A stretch of 64,000 nucleotides of DNA from Saposhnikovia divaricata (GCA_036435485.1 CM071598.1:182104148-182168147), one strand, 5' to 3'. Counted from the stretch's first letter, positions 23,270-36,361 are shown. Numbers and translations: made by a program. The notes: generated by a model not told the origin, from the letters alone.

Positions 23270-23960
23270 TTATAGAATATTTATTGAGTCGGAAGTATTT
23301 AATGAATGAAAGAATATTCTACATAATATCTAGAGGTGAAAGATAATCTCCAAATAATATAAATCACTTTTAAAAGAATTTAAAAGAATTAAATAAATAT
23401 TCCAAGAATATTTATTAACTCAATAATAATTACGGAATATTATTAAATCATAATGTTGCTCGTAAGTAATCCTCGAATGAATATATAGAATTATTTACTA
23501 AATAAATCCCTGCTTAAATGAATATTCAAAATAATATTCATTAAGTAATTAAACTCCAATAATTATTTAAAATAATATTCAATAAATAAGTCAAACCTTA
23601 AATGAATATTAGAAAAATAATATTCATTTAATAAATAATCTTCAAAATGAATATCCAAATAATATTCATTTAGTAATCAAAACTTTTAAAGGAATAATCG
23701 AAATAATATTCCTTAAGTAAACAGAACTTCCAATGAATATTTAAAATAATATTCATCAAGTACATAAGACCTTAAATGAATATTCGAAAGTGATATTCAT
23801 TTAATAAATAAAATTCCAATGAATATCAAAATAATATTCATTATAAAATCAACTCTAATGAATATTCGAAACTAACATTCACTTAATATCTCTCGACTGA
23901 GATAATACTCGAATAACATTCCTCGAAATATTTCTAAGTAATTGATACTTTATGGAAATA
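23270..23960. repeat. AT-rich array of AATGAATATT...AATATTCATT dyads
   Basis: About a dozen diverged units of roughly 50-65 bp repeat the pattern AATGAATATT, a few bases, AATAATATTCATT, then TAATAAAT-like spacer. Each unit is a near-palindrome. Clear units begin near 23518, 23604, 23650, 23735, 23775, 23818 and 23857. The array lies wholly within LTR 2. Confidence 0.8.
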
Positions 23961-26694
23961 TAAATAACGTTTAATAATAACATTCCTTAAAATAAATAAT
24001 AATCTGCCGTTGGAATCCCTTCGGGTTTCCACGACTGTCTATATCTCAAAATACCGACTCCCGGTCTATACTTAAGAATGAATATCATATGCCCTTCGCT
24101 AAGGGTCTTATCAAAACAATCCGGCTTATAACTGATAATTCGTATCTAGTCTATAAGCCAATATCAATTCAGGGAACAGGTATCATAATATAATTTGACA
24201 ATAGGCATGCATGTTATGGCATATGTAAAATGGCAATCACATATATATATTATCACAACAACAGGTTCACAGTTTTGAACACTTGCCTGGTAATCGGGTG
24301 TGGGTGGAGATAGCGTGTCCTAGGTCTGCTCAATGATCTATAAACAATCAGAACATTCGAGATTAACCACTTAACACGTTTTAAAAGTCTAATTATAACT
24401 TCACTTAAATCGAAACACGTTTTCGAATTATCTCGTTATACACCTTTTAGTGTAACTCTTTTTATTACTGATACGATCCGACATTTGTTCGTTATTACGA
24501 CATGTCATTGTACCCACACTCGGTTCATATAAGTTCTAAAGTCGATCGATTATGAACCGAGATTATGCTTCGAATTTTATCGTTCGTTTTCTAAGTGTTT
24601 TACCAAAGTTATAACCAAGCGGGTTTTTTAGGGGTTCGTTCGCGTTTAACTTCGATTCCAACATTTTTATAAAATCGGAAAACAATCCGTTTGATATGTG
24701 GTTTTCTTTCATACCTTCCTTATGACCCCTAGTATTTATTTACCAAGATTCGCCACTGAGTAACATGCTTTACGACAGTTTAATTGAAGTTACGAACTTT
24801 TACTTACGGTTCCGAACCAATTTTAGTAATTTGATCATAACTCCTAAACCGTAAGTCGGAATGTTTCGATTCTCACGCCAAAATGATCTATGGCTCGAGA
24901 TCTACAAGGACCAGTCATAATATTATCAAGGTCAGGAAATTATATTTACTATAATGCTCGGTTTCTAAGTATTAACAAAAATTCGGGATTACGACGGCTA
25001 TATATCGAACGTTCTAAAAATCATAACAATTCAACCAAGCCACACCGGGCATCCAAACAACTCATACACATATTCCTCATCCTCAATCTGTCCAAAATCA
25101 TCTACTAACATTATATCATAACCATGTTTAGATCCACTAACAAAATCCATAATCATGCTTATAATCACGCTAATACTATAACTAATCTTATATCATCAAG
25201 AACATGCTTAAATCTTCAAAACAAAGCTAGGGTTTTGATGAGATATACCTTCCTTGGAGGATGTAGAGACCTTACTAAGCCTTTACTAGTCCTTAGAACA
25301 CCTTAACCAAGATTAACTAACAAGAATCATCAAGCACATAATTAGTTATTTTCGGATCTGCTATAACGCAGTGGAAAGATCATGAAAAACGAGGTCCTTA
25401 CGGAGGTTTTCTGGATGAGGCTTCTAAAGGAGAGTTGTAGAGAATCTTACCAGCTTTCCAACAAGCTAAAGAACACCAAATTCCATTGAGTAATGAAGGA
25501 GATATGGCCGTTCGAAAATCGTCACAGAAACTGTCATGAATCTGGACAGTTTGCTTCTTCAACTTGGGGAGGTGATTTTCTTAGGCTATACTACTTGGAT
25601 TGCTATGAAATTTGGAGCGAATATTGCCCATGGAGTGGAGAGGTTGTGGTTAAAATTTGGTGATTTTACCATGGATAGAAATGGAGATATTAATTTGTTT
25701 TTGGAGAGTGTTTCTGCTGGGCAGTTTTGAGAGAGTTTGTGTTTTGCTAGCTTCTCTTGCACTCATCTAGCATAAAGTGATGTGTTTGGATAATATCTTG
25801 CTAAAGTAGCTTTAATAAAATGATGATGCAATGGATGATGAGAATTGCATGGACAAGTGTTGATCTTTGGTGGTGTTAAGGCTAACTAAGTAGTTTCTTT
25901 TGCTAAGTACTAGTTTCATCTCTAATTATGCTAGTTGCATGAGTCATCAGTTGGTTTGCTAGATATTTTCCACCACTACATGCATGTATCTTGATTCCCT
26001 GCTTGTTTCTTTGTCCAGTTATTGCTCGTTTCGATTGATCGTTCGTAGGAATATCTCACGGATTTCTAATTAGGGTTTACCGGGAATCTTCTTAATATTA
26101 ATACTATCATTCTCCATCTTTCTTACTAACTTTCGAGTTTATATTCCTTAAATCCCTTTGTTAAATTCTTAAGTCTTTCAGTGTCCAAGGAACTCTTGGA
26201 GAAAATAAAAGTGCGGTTTTCAGAATCCGACAGCTTTTACATACTCTTATTTTCCTCCTGGATCACTAATACGAACTCGAAAATCGGTTCCGAATACTTC
26301 TATATAGTGTCCTCTCATAAAATTCTTACTTCCACCAAAAACACTATTCATTCTTTATTCTTCCTTTATTCCCTATATTTATGACAATGTCCTTGTTCTT
26401 TCTCAGGCGGTCCTTAACCCTTTCACGGAACTACTGGACTAATCGTTATCGATCCGGATGACACGAGAATATTCTCCTGCTTGGAATTGCCATATCTTAT
26501 TCCCCTAGGAGATAGATTATTCTTACCTAAGTTGTCAACCATTAGCATTCTTCATGGCATAAAAACATTTGAATCCAAATCTATTCCTTTCATTCATTAT
26601 CTCAATCGTTACATCGTAGTCGTAATCACTATTCACCTTTACCTCAGTACATAATATAAAGTTTTAATTATATCCAAAATTTGGGGTTCTTACA

Positions 26695-26922
26695 TTGCTT
26701 GACTTTTTACCTCTAAAATTACTTTGCACGAATTTTGTTAGAATATTGAATCATTTTATATGACTATCAAATCTATTATGAAATGATTGTAGTAATGTAT
26801 GAATAATATATTGTATATTTATATTTTAATCATCAAAATGTAAATGAAGGTAAATTTTACTCTATTTATATGTTAGGGGATGTGGGTGACTGCTCTCATA
26901 CGTCAATGTATGTGTCGATTTA
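26695..26922. other. Short unassigned spacer between Tekay LTR 2 and the Athila-like LTR
   Basis: 228 bp of AT-rich DNA without an ORF or repeat that I recognise. It is probably older flanking DNA. Confidence 0.4.
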
Positions 26923-27325
26923 TGATAGGTCCATATTTCATTATATTTTTAATTCTATGTCCGTTTTCGTAATTTTATTAATTAATAAATTGTTTTATTT
27001 TGTTTTGTACGAAAATAAATAAAAACAGATTTCTAGCAGGAAAAGGTGCAAAAAGGGAAAGGATGTGGAAAATACTTGAAGTCAAAGAAATTGGAGGAAA
27101 AATTGAATACTTATCCGAGAAGAAGAAAGAAAATTGAAGAAATTATATTCAAGATCGGATTGTAATCAAATGGGTCAAACCTATTATTTTTCATTATATA
27201 TATGGCTTTCTCTCTTGTAATTTGAGACACCTAGAATTTAATTATGATCTGTTTTATTCTCTCCCTCGCTAGTGGCTATTATCTGGGACACACTTTTGCT
27301 TTCTATTCTTAACTAGCAATATTAC

Positions 27326-27342
27326 CCGTGCTTCGCACACGG
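27326..27342 (-). other. Helitron 3'-terminal hairpin
   Basis: A 5-bp stem (CCGTG/CACGG) with a 7-base loop, 9 bases before the terminal CTAG (27316-27313). The same hairpin type and spacing recur at 53797-53824 on the other strand. Confidence 0.82.
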
Positions 27343-27559
27343 AAATTCATTTTTGTCCATTCATTTTTTAAAATGGATGCGCTCGTTACAACTAACACGA
27401 ACGTTTGAAATTGAAAATGATTGCTATAATTTTAGAACATTCTCATAAATAAATGGCTAATAAATGTTAGATATCAGGAACGTATTGAAGATAAAGACCG
27501 TTGTAATATTCACATACTCTTTACTAATCTTTACCAAAAACATAAGACATAGATGTCCG

Positions 27560-29060
27560 AATCAATCTGAGGTATTTTAGTTAAAGATTTCACGCCGTCA
27601 TCTAATGACGACGCATCGCATTTTGAACATTTTAATTGAAAATATCATCTAAAAAGAGTAAATCATCCTATACTCCATATTAAATTTAAGCATATTTATT
27701 GACGATTTCTCGGCACTGTCTTCGATAACACCTCACATTTTGTTAACAAAAGGAGGAATATACAAATAATATGTTATTATAATAATTGTATATATATATA
27801 TATATATTTTTTTTTTCAAAAAATCACAAAATACTTTTTTAATATAGAACATTTGAGTATATAAATGTATATGTTTTCTTTAAATGTATAATGGGTGTAT
27901 AATTATTATAATGCAAAACATTAGATAATTTAAATTTAAATTATATATTAACCATTTCTTGGCATCGTCCTCGAATTTTGATAACTGAAAAAGGTAATAT
28001 GTTATATTATAATAATTGTACTATATAAGAAACATATTCATCAAAATAATTATTTTTTAATAAGAAATGAATTGCTAATAAAATTAAATTTTATATACAT
28101 TTTGGGCATGTTAAGCCATCTTGAAAATTCTTAATCATTATCATTATATTTTTTAACTATAAATTGAAATATATTAAAATTAAATAGTATATACTACGTC
28201 GTTTATGATTTTAAAATAATCTTATGGTTATACTCAAATATTTTTGACGATACCTCCCAATTTAAACATAGTAACTGAGAACACCATCTAAAAAAAGATT
28301 AAAACTGTACTACAATCCATATTAAAATTAAGCATATTTATTAACGATTTCTCAGCACCGCCTTCGACGATGCTTCGTATTTTGTTAACAAAAGGAGGTA
28401 TAACAAATAATATGTTACATTATTATGGTTGCATGTATAATTTCAAAAAATCATAAAATATTTTTTTAAAACATAGAACATTTGATTATATAAACGTATA
28501 TGTTTTCTTGAAATGTATAAAAGGTAGATAATTATTTTATGCAAACAATGAGATAAATTTAAATTAAATTATTTATTGGCAAATTCTAAGCGTCGTCATC
28601 ACATTTTGTTAATTAAAAAAGTTAATATGTTATATTATGATAGTTGTAATACAAAAGAAACATCTTCATTAAAATAACTATATTCTTAATAAGGAATTAA
28701 TTGTTAAGAATAGAATCACAATTTTAACAATAATTAAGCTGAATATAACCAATTTAACGTGGAATTTCATCTAGCTTTCTAAAAATCGAAAACGTATATG
28801 TTTTCTTGAAATATATAATGGATGCATTTTAATTATAATGTGAAAAATGATATTAAATTAATTTAAATTATATATTGGCGATTTCTCGAGGTTGCATTTT
28901 GTGAACTAAAAAATTATTATATGTTATATTATAATAGATAGACTACATAAGAAACATTTTCACCAAACAAATTATTTTTTTATAAGAAATGAATTGCTAA
29001 AAATGAAATCAAAAATTTTAACAAAAATTAAGCATAATATATTCAATATAACTTAGAATT
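27560..29060. repeat. Diverged internal repeats of the Helitron
   Basis: Blocks such as CCATATTAAA(T/A)TTAAGC then GATTTCTC(G/A)GCAC and TTTTGTTAACAAAAGGAGG appear at 27672-27756 and again at 28314-28396, about 640 bp apart. A TATA-rich partner block recurs at 27890-27970, 28530-28605 and 28810-28890. Two to three decayed copies are visible. Confidence 0.75.
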
Positions 29061-29646
29061 TTATTTATTTTTTAAACATCCAAAAAATTGATAAAAATAA
29101 TCATAGTTCAACACCAAGAAATTGACAAAAGTAATCATTCGAAAGAAATAGCAGTTGCTCAGAAGTAGCATTATAAAAATTATTTTTAGTTCATTGATAA
29201 ATAATGAATTTTTGATGTTACATTTCACTATTCGTAGATAATTTCATTGTTTTCGAAATACTATGAAAATTAAATTTTCAAATAGCCTAATTTTTACTTT
29301 TAAAATATCAACTTTAGATCTTTATATACATTTGGGCATGTTAATCTGTCTAACAAAGTCTTTATCCTTAACAAATAATTCTATATAAGTTATCTGTCGG
29401 GTTAATCCTAAAATATTAGGATGAGTACATCTCAATATCTTCATATCAGGTCTCTTTTTAGATCTATAATCGATATTTACGAATTTGGATAAAAAAATGT
29501 ATAATCTCTGTACCTACTGAATTCCTTCTGTGCCTGGCCCCTATATAATGGGAAAAAATTAGATAACTTCATCCTGATAAAATACAACAGAGAAAGAGAA
29601 AAGATTACTAAATTCTGAAGCTACGGAAACCTCCTTAGAAACTTAC

Positions 29647-30192
29647 AGATTGTTAAAGAGCTTTTTGATTGCCACAGGACTTCCGTTAATTAAATGTCCC
29701 TTATACACAACTCCATAACCACCTTCACCAAGCACATTCTCCTTCGAAAATCGATTAGTTGCAACTTCAAGGTCTCTTAAGGTGAACCAATGACCCCAAC
29801 CCAAATGAGAAAATTCAGGTAGCCCGCTTAAAGGAGAGGGAGCAGTTATTGGATGTGAAGATGTTCGTTTATATGCGATAAATGTACCAGGACTCCCTTC
29901 TTCTCCGGATTGGGATCCACCATCTTTCTCTAGATGATTAAAAGAACCATGGCTGCTATTATAATCTCCATTCTTTGTTTTTCCTAATCCTAGATGAACT
30001 AATACTTTATCGGCTTCTTTATTACTCGCTTTATCATGAATTGTGAGAAGAATCCCTTCACATGGAGCAAAATCATTTGCAGAAACTTGCTCTACCTTTA
30101 CTTATTTAATTTCTTTTGAAATAGTTGGAATCTGGCTAACGGGAATAGTTTCTCTTCTTTTAAGAGCCTCTTCTCTTTTCTCAATTTTAAGA
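29647..30192 (-). pseudogene. Receptor-like kinase first-exon fragment with its splice donor
   Basis: The minus-strand reading matches the family of plant receptor-like Ser/Thr kinases with the juxtamembrane phrase SHLGWGHWFTLRDLEVATN (at about 29807-29751), followed by the Gly-rich loop GEGGYGVVYKG and the ATP-lysine context VAIKKL. It ends at AACAATCT directly before GTAAGT (29646-29641), an exon-intron border. Upstream, the IPTISKEIK juxtamembrane segment is present but is followed by an in-frame TAA at 30104-30102. The transmembrane segment, most of the kinase domain and later exons are absent. It is a captured gene piece carried by the Helitron in the Helitron's own orientation. It cannot make an active kinase. 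Confidence 0.85.
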
Positions 30193-31474
30193 GCTACTAC
30201 AAAGCTCTTAACTTCTTTTTGTTAATAAAATATTAAATTGCACTTGTTGGAATTTGAATTTTTGTTTTAGTGCAATTTAAAATATGAATAATATGTTAAT
30301 TAGTAGTCAAGATAAAGAGAATTGTTGGAGTTGACACTAAAATCTATGTACTAACTTGCTAAGAGTCACATTGTTTGGTATTTTTAAGAACCAATTATGA
30401 AACTCTTGAAGATGCTCTTACAGAAATATCTAAAATATTGTAAGGAAATATAAGGAAGTTGTCTAAAATAAGTATATGTAGAAGTATTAACTTCATGTTT
30501 AATATATAACATAGCTAGCAACAGTTGAGTCAAATAAATCAACAGGATTACGATAAATAGAACCAATTAAAAAAAGAACCAACAAATAAAAGAAGTTTAA
30601 ATGAAGAAATTAAAAGAAAAAAGGGACACTGATAATGATAATAGATTGTGCTTAAAGGGTACAGACCTTTAGAAGATACCATATTTTCCTTTTGGGTTAA
30701 TTACAAAATTGCGGGATATAGTCACTGGAGATTAGTACTTAAGAACTTGCTAAAAAAGAAAAATGACACTTTGTGCAAGACGGTGAAATATTGAATGAGT
30801 ACACTACTATAAATTTAAAAATGTGTGCAAAACAAATTTAAAAAAAGAATGCAAGTAAGGAAATTAAAACAAAATGGGACATTGATTTCAGATTATGCTT
30901 AGAGGGTATATATAGACCTTTAGAAGCAACCAAACTTTCCTTTTCGCGTGTTACAAAAGTGCAGGATACATTCCTTGGTGTGTATAATTATCAATCAATT
31001 AATCAACCTTAATCCTTAGAAAAGTGCAAGTATTATGTAAGTACCATGCTCTTCATCATGAAATTCCATATTGCCTTATTCATCTGAACATAATTAAAAA
31101 TTGGAAATTAGATACCACATGTAATTTAGTATGTTTGTTTATGTGTAACAGCAAAAGCATCCTTTTGAAACACAATTTTTACTCACGGATACCACGCGGA
31201 AATTTAGTAAGTTTTTGTATACCTATTTATAGATCGTCGTCATCATCCCTCTGATTGATATGTTGGAAGGTGTTAGACCCTTGACACAGAAGGACATATT
31301 AGATTAATAAATAGTTGGTACAGCTTTTGTATATGATGCCATCTTATATTGGATTATAACGTAAAGAAGTTCACCTCTGTCTGGATGAGTGCCGATTTCA
31401 TTTTTTTTTTCGGCCTCTCTTAGTAACATGGGAAGTAGAAGCATCTTATGTATCTTCTCTGTCAACTCTATCAT

Positions 31475-31990
31475 CTACTTACAAAAGATTAACATCAAGT
31501 TCAAAAGATACATACAAAGCATGACATCAGTTATAAAATATGCGTATTGATTGGTGTTGACGACATCAATTAACTGTATGATTGCTTTGTGGATGGAATT
31601 AGTCCGCCCCACATCTATAAAGTGTAGATGTGAGGTGTAAGCAGAACAATGAAAAGTTACAAATTGTTGGTTAAACATCTTTCCGGGTATTATGTTATTA
31701 GGTCGTTCAGGGGTGAGTATGTTGAGAAGGGAAACTCTTGTTTTAATCATCCTTCCGAAAATACATTCTAATTTAACTTCAAGATCTTTGCTAGCAATCT
31801 CCTTTAGAAGTATGTTGCCTGTTTGGAATGTTTTCCTGTCACAGTTTTCCCACAAGCTAAGACGGTTCATTTGTATGAATTTTGACATTAATGACACTCT
31901 ATTTAATTTACGAATAGGAATGGACATTAATATTTTCCTTCTAATGACAAATACAAAATACATTTCCTGGCACAAGTTATTTGCAATGTG
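31475..31990 (-). other. Unrecognised open stretch inside the Helitron
   Basis: A reading of about 170 codons without stops lies between the Helitron interior and the nested LTR element, which cuts it at 31990-31994. The open frame continues by chance into that LTR up to 32029. It is rich in basic and hydrophobic residues (for example LWENCDRKTFQTGNILLKEI and FGRMIKTRVSLLNILTPERP). I cannot assign a family. The unusual length in AT-rich DNA suggests a recently captured exon; no start codon is visible outside the LTR part. Confidence 0.4.
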
Positions 31991-31994
31991 CAAG

Positions 31995-33497
31995 TGTTCA
32001 CACAAAAACACGCAAGCGTACGCGGTCACAAGTAATACAGATAGAAGTCAAGTTCGTTTCCACAGAGATCTTAGGTTTCAATTCAGTTTTGTACCTATGC
32101 AACAATGTATGGTTATTATGCACTGCTAAGACAATTAACAATATTAAGTTTTTGCTAACTATAATTAACTAGGATGCAAATTAACAAACTAAAAATTACT
32201 AACTAATGAGAATTAAAATTTAATTACTTATATGCGAGAAACACATGGAATCCTAACTTCATCATCTACTTCACTTAGAGTTGATGCCTTTAATCAATAC
32301 ATACGATGGTTTTGATATCTGATCGGATAACACGAAACAAGTAAAAGCTACCTCTCGGTATACTAATACCAAACTACGCATGCATCCACAAAAGAGATAG
32401 AAGATGGGTAGTCACCAATTATGTTTAGACCCTATATCTCTATAGAATTTGAAAACATAAAGGTTGAAGCACAAGTTATCCACATAGATCACATAGGGTA
32501 GCATCATATCTCTATGTATGCCACAAATCATGATAATAATATCAACCTATCCTATGCTAGCATGGCAAGTTCTAAATCTCAAGATCCACTCTCGTTTCGC
32601 AAGAGATTAACAAATTAGATGTTCATGACTCATCTAAACACATGAAACACAACCATACGAGGATATCAAGAATTCACCACACATAAATCTTTAAAGCAAT
32701 CAAACTACTATGCTACATAGATAAATCCGTTAGAATCCCATGACAACGATTAGCTCATATCGAACTGCTCATCATCATGGGATCTATTGAAACCATGATA
32801 GAAGATAAGATATGAAAGAAAATAATAATATTAATAAAACAAGAGTTGAGAAAACAAATCTATGATACAAAAGATGAAGTAGATCTAGATCCGTTGCTTG
32901 TCACGAGCGTTGAATCTTGCTCCCCTTTTCTCTCTTGCAGATCTAAGCTATATTATGTACAAGATATCTAATTATCTAATTCTCTAATTCTAATTTACAA
33001 GGGGTTGGATGTGTTTATATAGGCACTCCAAGTCTTACCCAGCAAGAAATTGCCTTCTATTACAATTAGAATTCGATTTAGGTACCAAAAACTGCCCAAA
33101 ATATAATTAGAACTTGAAAAGGGCAAAACAGTAAATTCTCTGCTCCAATCAGTCTGCTTGTCGCGCAACCTGCTCCCACCACACGCAACTTGCGCGCGTG
33201 AATCCTGTCCTAAGTTGTAGAAAATCTTCCAAGCTTCGCGTGCACAGCTTACGGGCCTCAAACGGACTTATAGAACTCCAGATATGTCCAAAACAGTGTA
33301 TATTGCGCAACCTTCCCGAAAAATCCGAATTTTAATCAATTAATCCTCCAAACACGATAGAAGCATCAACCATAATCGATATTCTTGCAAATCTGCACAA
33401 CTAAGCAAAACACACCAAAACTACAATAAACTTGTGTCCAAGACAATCAATTTAAGCCGAATTGGAACGATCCAAGTGGATATAAATCCACTTATCA
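31995..33497 (-). repeat. 3' LTR of the tRNA-Asp element
   Basis: 1503 bp, matching 36501-38003 with roughly 15-20 differences. On the + strand it runs TGTTCACACAAAAACACG to ATCCACTTATCA. Confidence 0.95.
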
Positions 33498-33516
33498 CAC
33501 CCCCAAACTTAAACCG
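33498..33516 (-). other. Polypurine tract of the tRNA-Asp element
   Basis: The minus strand reads GTTTAAGTTTGGGGGTG immediately before the 3' LTR start TGATAAGTGG. Confidence 0.85.
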
Positions 33517-35386
33517 ATGCTTGTCCTCAAGCATAAACAATTACAACTAACTAGCTGGTACCACTTCCGTAGGTGATCACGGTTGCATTTGGCATATGCA
33601 ACAAGCCCTTTAAACCCCTAGGCAGCCCTAGTGGACGAGTAAGGTCTCGTGAGGGCCTATAGCAAATGTACCCACAAAATCCAATGCAATGCAATGCATG
33701 AATGCAACTAAATGAAAATGCAATTAATATCCTACCATACCTTCAGATCCTCTCATGCCATATCAACTTCAGAATCAAAGTAAATACGCAATGTCTTGGT
33801 GTCGAAAGTGCAAGTATTCACATAGTCTACTCAATGAACATGCATAAGTTCTCACAAGTCCATGTCAAATGTAAGAATAAGTTAGTAACCATGCTAAGCC
33901 TACAAGAGCACATCTTTGAGACAAAACTCGGGATCTCATACGCCAAACAAGCAAACACTCACAATCCACTCACAAAAGAATATTCACTCAAGAACAAGGT
34001 AAGTGTATCACTCAATTCCACCAAAATCATAAGCATGCTTGACATTTGGTATCAATCTAACTCTTAACACAACATACATCAATGACGATAATCAAAAGGT
34101 CTTTATTTGGGTTGTAACGGGACTAGGGACAAGGTATATTAAATAAGCCAAAATAGGTGAAGTGTCAAAAGCTAGTAGGAACTTAATAATCATACACAAT
34201 CATACACAATCACCTATTTTCCCCCCATAATTTTATGCAACAAAAACACTCGAATAGTTGACTAAAGTGGGATCACAATAAACACAAACATGCTCTCATA
34301 ACGTAATATATATACATTTTTTTTCTTGTTCTTTCTCTTTTTTTTCTATTTTTTTGTCCGAGAGCTAAAGCAACAATAATATATACAATCACAATGATCC
34401 CACGATTTTATTACATATGCCGACTATCAAGCAACAACCAAACCCAATTTCCAAATTTCAATATTTCCCCCAAACTTATGACCAACAATAAACCCTTTCT
34501 TGCACACCTTATTACTCCCTGAAGCACTCTACTAGCCTTTGACAATGCGGGTTCAAATTATTGTAAGGCCAATGCAAGAAAAAGTCTAGGCAAGTAATGT
34601 GGTATGTCACCGAAAAAATAGGATTAAGCTCAACGGGTTAACTAATTGATCATGTAAACATGGTATGGTAATATGGGAAAATATGTGGTTAATCCTAATG
34701 CCTTTATCATTTTAATCGTCAAATAATGTCATGCGTTCCAAGAAAGACCTCAAGCAACTGCTAGGAATGCAAACAATCCGTGGACACTCAAGCAAACGAA
34801 TAATATGCAACACATATGCAATCAGGCTCAAAATCTCACTTGGTAGGAAAACATACTCAATCCCAAGCAAAAATCTCTCTAACGCACCTACTTGTATTCA
34901 AAGCATGCAAACTAAATCATCTTGCACATATTCATGTCCTTCTAATTACTCACAACATTCAATAAGTCTACTAGCTTCAACTTACTAGTGTATGTGTGTG
35001 CACAAGAACAAGGCATACCACTTCTCAACAAAAGCGTCAACAACACAAAATTCTTTTCAAGCATGGGTGCAAATGCAAACTACTATGGACTCACATGATA
35101 TATGAACATAAAAACAGAATGTCATATATGAAACAAACGTAGATATCACGAACATAAATGCATAATTTACTACTAATATGCAAAGCATGAAATCCTACAT
35201 GAACACAATGACTCAAAATCACAATTATATACACTACTTATCCCTCAAACCACCCCCAAACTTAAAATATTCAATGTCCTCATTGAATGGAAGTAAATAC
35301 GAGGGAAAGTAGAAAACATACCTTGGGTTGCCTCCCAAGAAGCGCTTCTTTAACGTCAATAGCTTGACGTTACTTCCAAGCCTCCA
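33517..35386 (-). other. Noncoding interior of the tRNA-Asp element
   Basis: About 1.9 kb without a credible ORF on the element strand. It is A/C-rich on the + strand, with the CTCCCAAGAAGCGCTTC phrase at its right edge (35332-35348). No domain was recognised. Confidence 0.55.
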
Positions 35387-36361
35387 TTAAGGATGATAAT
35401 AGTTTGCCTCGTCATCTCTTCGTGAAACTTCATCGTCATCACGGCGGCACACTTTCTGCCCCTTATCCTCGTTTGGCCTATTCGTATAACAAATATGTCC
35501 TATTCCAATGCCTTCATCTGCTGACCCAAAATCTATCAATTTGTAGAACAACACACACTCGCGGGCTTCGCTTGAATATAATGGAGGAGGGTAAATGTAA
35601 GTTTCTGAAGCCTTTGGTTCCTCAAAGAGAACTTCCTCCATTGGCTCTAATGCGCTACCTCCATCTTTAAACTCTGAGACAAGTAGAAGACCTGCATCTT
35701 TCCCATGTTCTTCATCCTCTTGGTTCGCACCTACCAATTCTTGAAATTTGCGTACCTCATCAGTGTCCTCTTGGTACGCACATACCAATTCTTGAAATTT
35801 GTGCAGCTCATCAATGTCTGTCTCAAATTGTGCCCTTTCCAAATCATCCACCTCACTAGCTTGATCAAATTCCTCACATGGCTTGTGAACACTCACCTCC
35901 TCTTGGAATTTGTCTTCTTCAATTATGCATGCAGTACCTTGCTCCAAGTCATCGTTATTTTCTGGTATTGCCTCTCGTATGGATTGCTATTTCTCTTGTT
36001 CCAAGACACTCAAAACTTGAGCAAGTAGTGTCCCCATAGATTTGGTAGACTCCTCATAACTCTTTGCAAGCATCCTAATCTCCTCCATAACATCAACCTC
36101 ATCTGACTGAAAAGTAGGAGTAGGTTGCTGATGTTGAAACTCTTCACTTCCCAAGAAATATGACCTATCTGGAACATCTTGCTGGTACTGTTGAGGATGG
36201 TATTGAAAATATGGTTGTTCCTCATAAGTGACATATGGATCAACTCCTTCGTAGTAACAATATTGTGAGGGATCATGAACGCCCAAACACCGCTCACATT
36301 GATAAGGCATGGATGTCCTCGAATATGCCCACCATGGCAACTCCTCGCATGCCATCTTCAA
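35387..36361 (-). pseudogene. Broken ORF of the tRNA-Asp element, function unknown
   Basis: Two open stretches in the same frame, 36361-35987 (124 codons) and 35947-35387 (186 codons), are separated only by an in-frame TAG at about 35987-35985 and 13 further codons, so they were one ORF of about 325 residues. The N-terminal part has CERCLGVHDPSQYC, a Cys/His cluster that could bind zinc, then a Tyr/Gln-rich stretch. The C-terminal part is acidic with repeated KFQELV.A.QED units and ends in an RRDD-rich tail. It lies just after the primer-binding site, in the gag position. No pol domain exists. It may be a Gag relic or an element-specific protein. Confidence 0.6.

Larger units (their letters stand above)
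10326..26694 (-). mobile_element. Second Tekay-type gypsy element, inverted, decayed and interrupted
   Basis: Read on the minus strand, a 4.9-kb LTR (26694 down to 21831) is followed by a tRNA-Met primer-binding site, an RNase H remnant (20646-20443), integrase C-terminal and chromodomain remnants (11665-11300), and a polypurine tract (10717-10706). The order is that of a gypsy chromovirus. The LTR ends (TGTAAGAACCC and GGGGGTGTTACA) match those of element 1. Gag, protease and most of reverse transcriptase are missing: only 1.2 kb separates the primer site from RNase H. The second LTR is not found left of the polypurine tract, so that side was deleted or displaced. The SIRE-like element at 13075-19096 is nested within it. 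Confidence 0.8.
21831..26694 (-). repeat. 5' LTR of Tekay element 2 (4864 bp)
   Basis: The + strand runs from TGTAACACCCCCAGATCC to TTTGGGGTTCTTACA, the inverse of a TG...CA LTR whose ends match those of element 1. It is 1.2 kb longer than LTR 1, partly because of an AT-rich repetitive block at 23270-23960. No coding capacity is seen; open stretches stay below 130 codons. Confidence 0.82.

Noticed and set aside
24890..25730. Possible genes in the right part of Tekay LTR 2
   Set aside because: Short open stretches on the + strand lie inside an LTR and match no family.
31475..32029. Full 184-codon minus-strand ORF as a gene
   Set aside because: Its first 12 or so codons lie inside the LTR of the nested element, so the ATG there is accidental; only the part up to 31990 is kept, as an unrecognised stretch.
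32995..33261. 88-codon open stretch repeated at 37501-37767
   Set aside because: It lies wholly inside the LTR and duplicates with it; it has no domain and no reason to be coding beyond LTR duplication.
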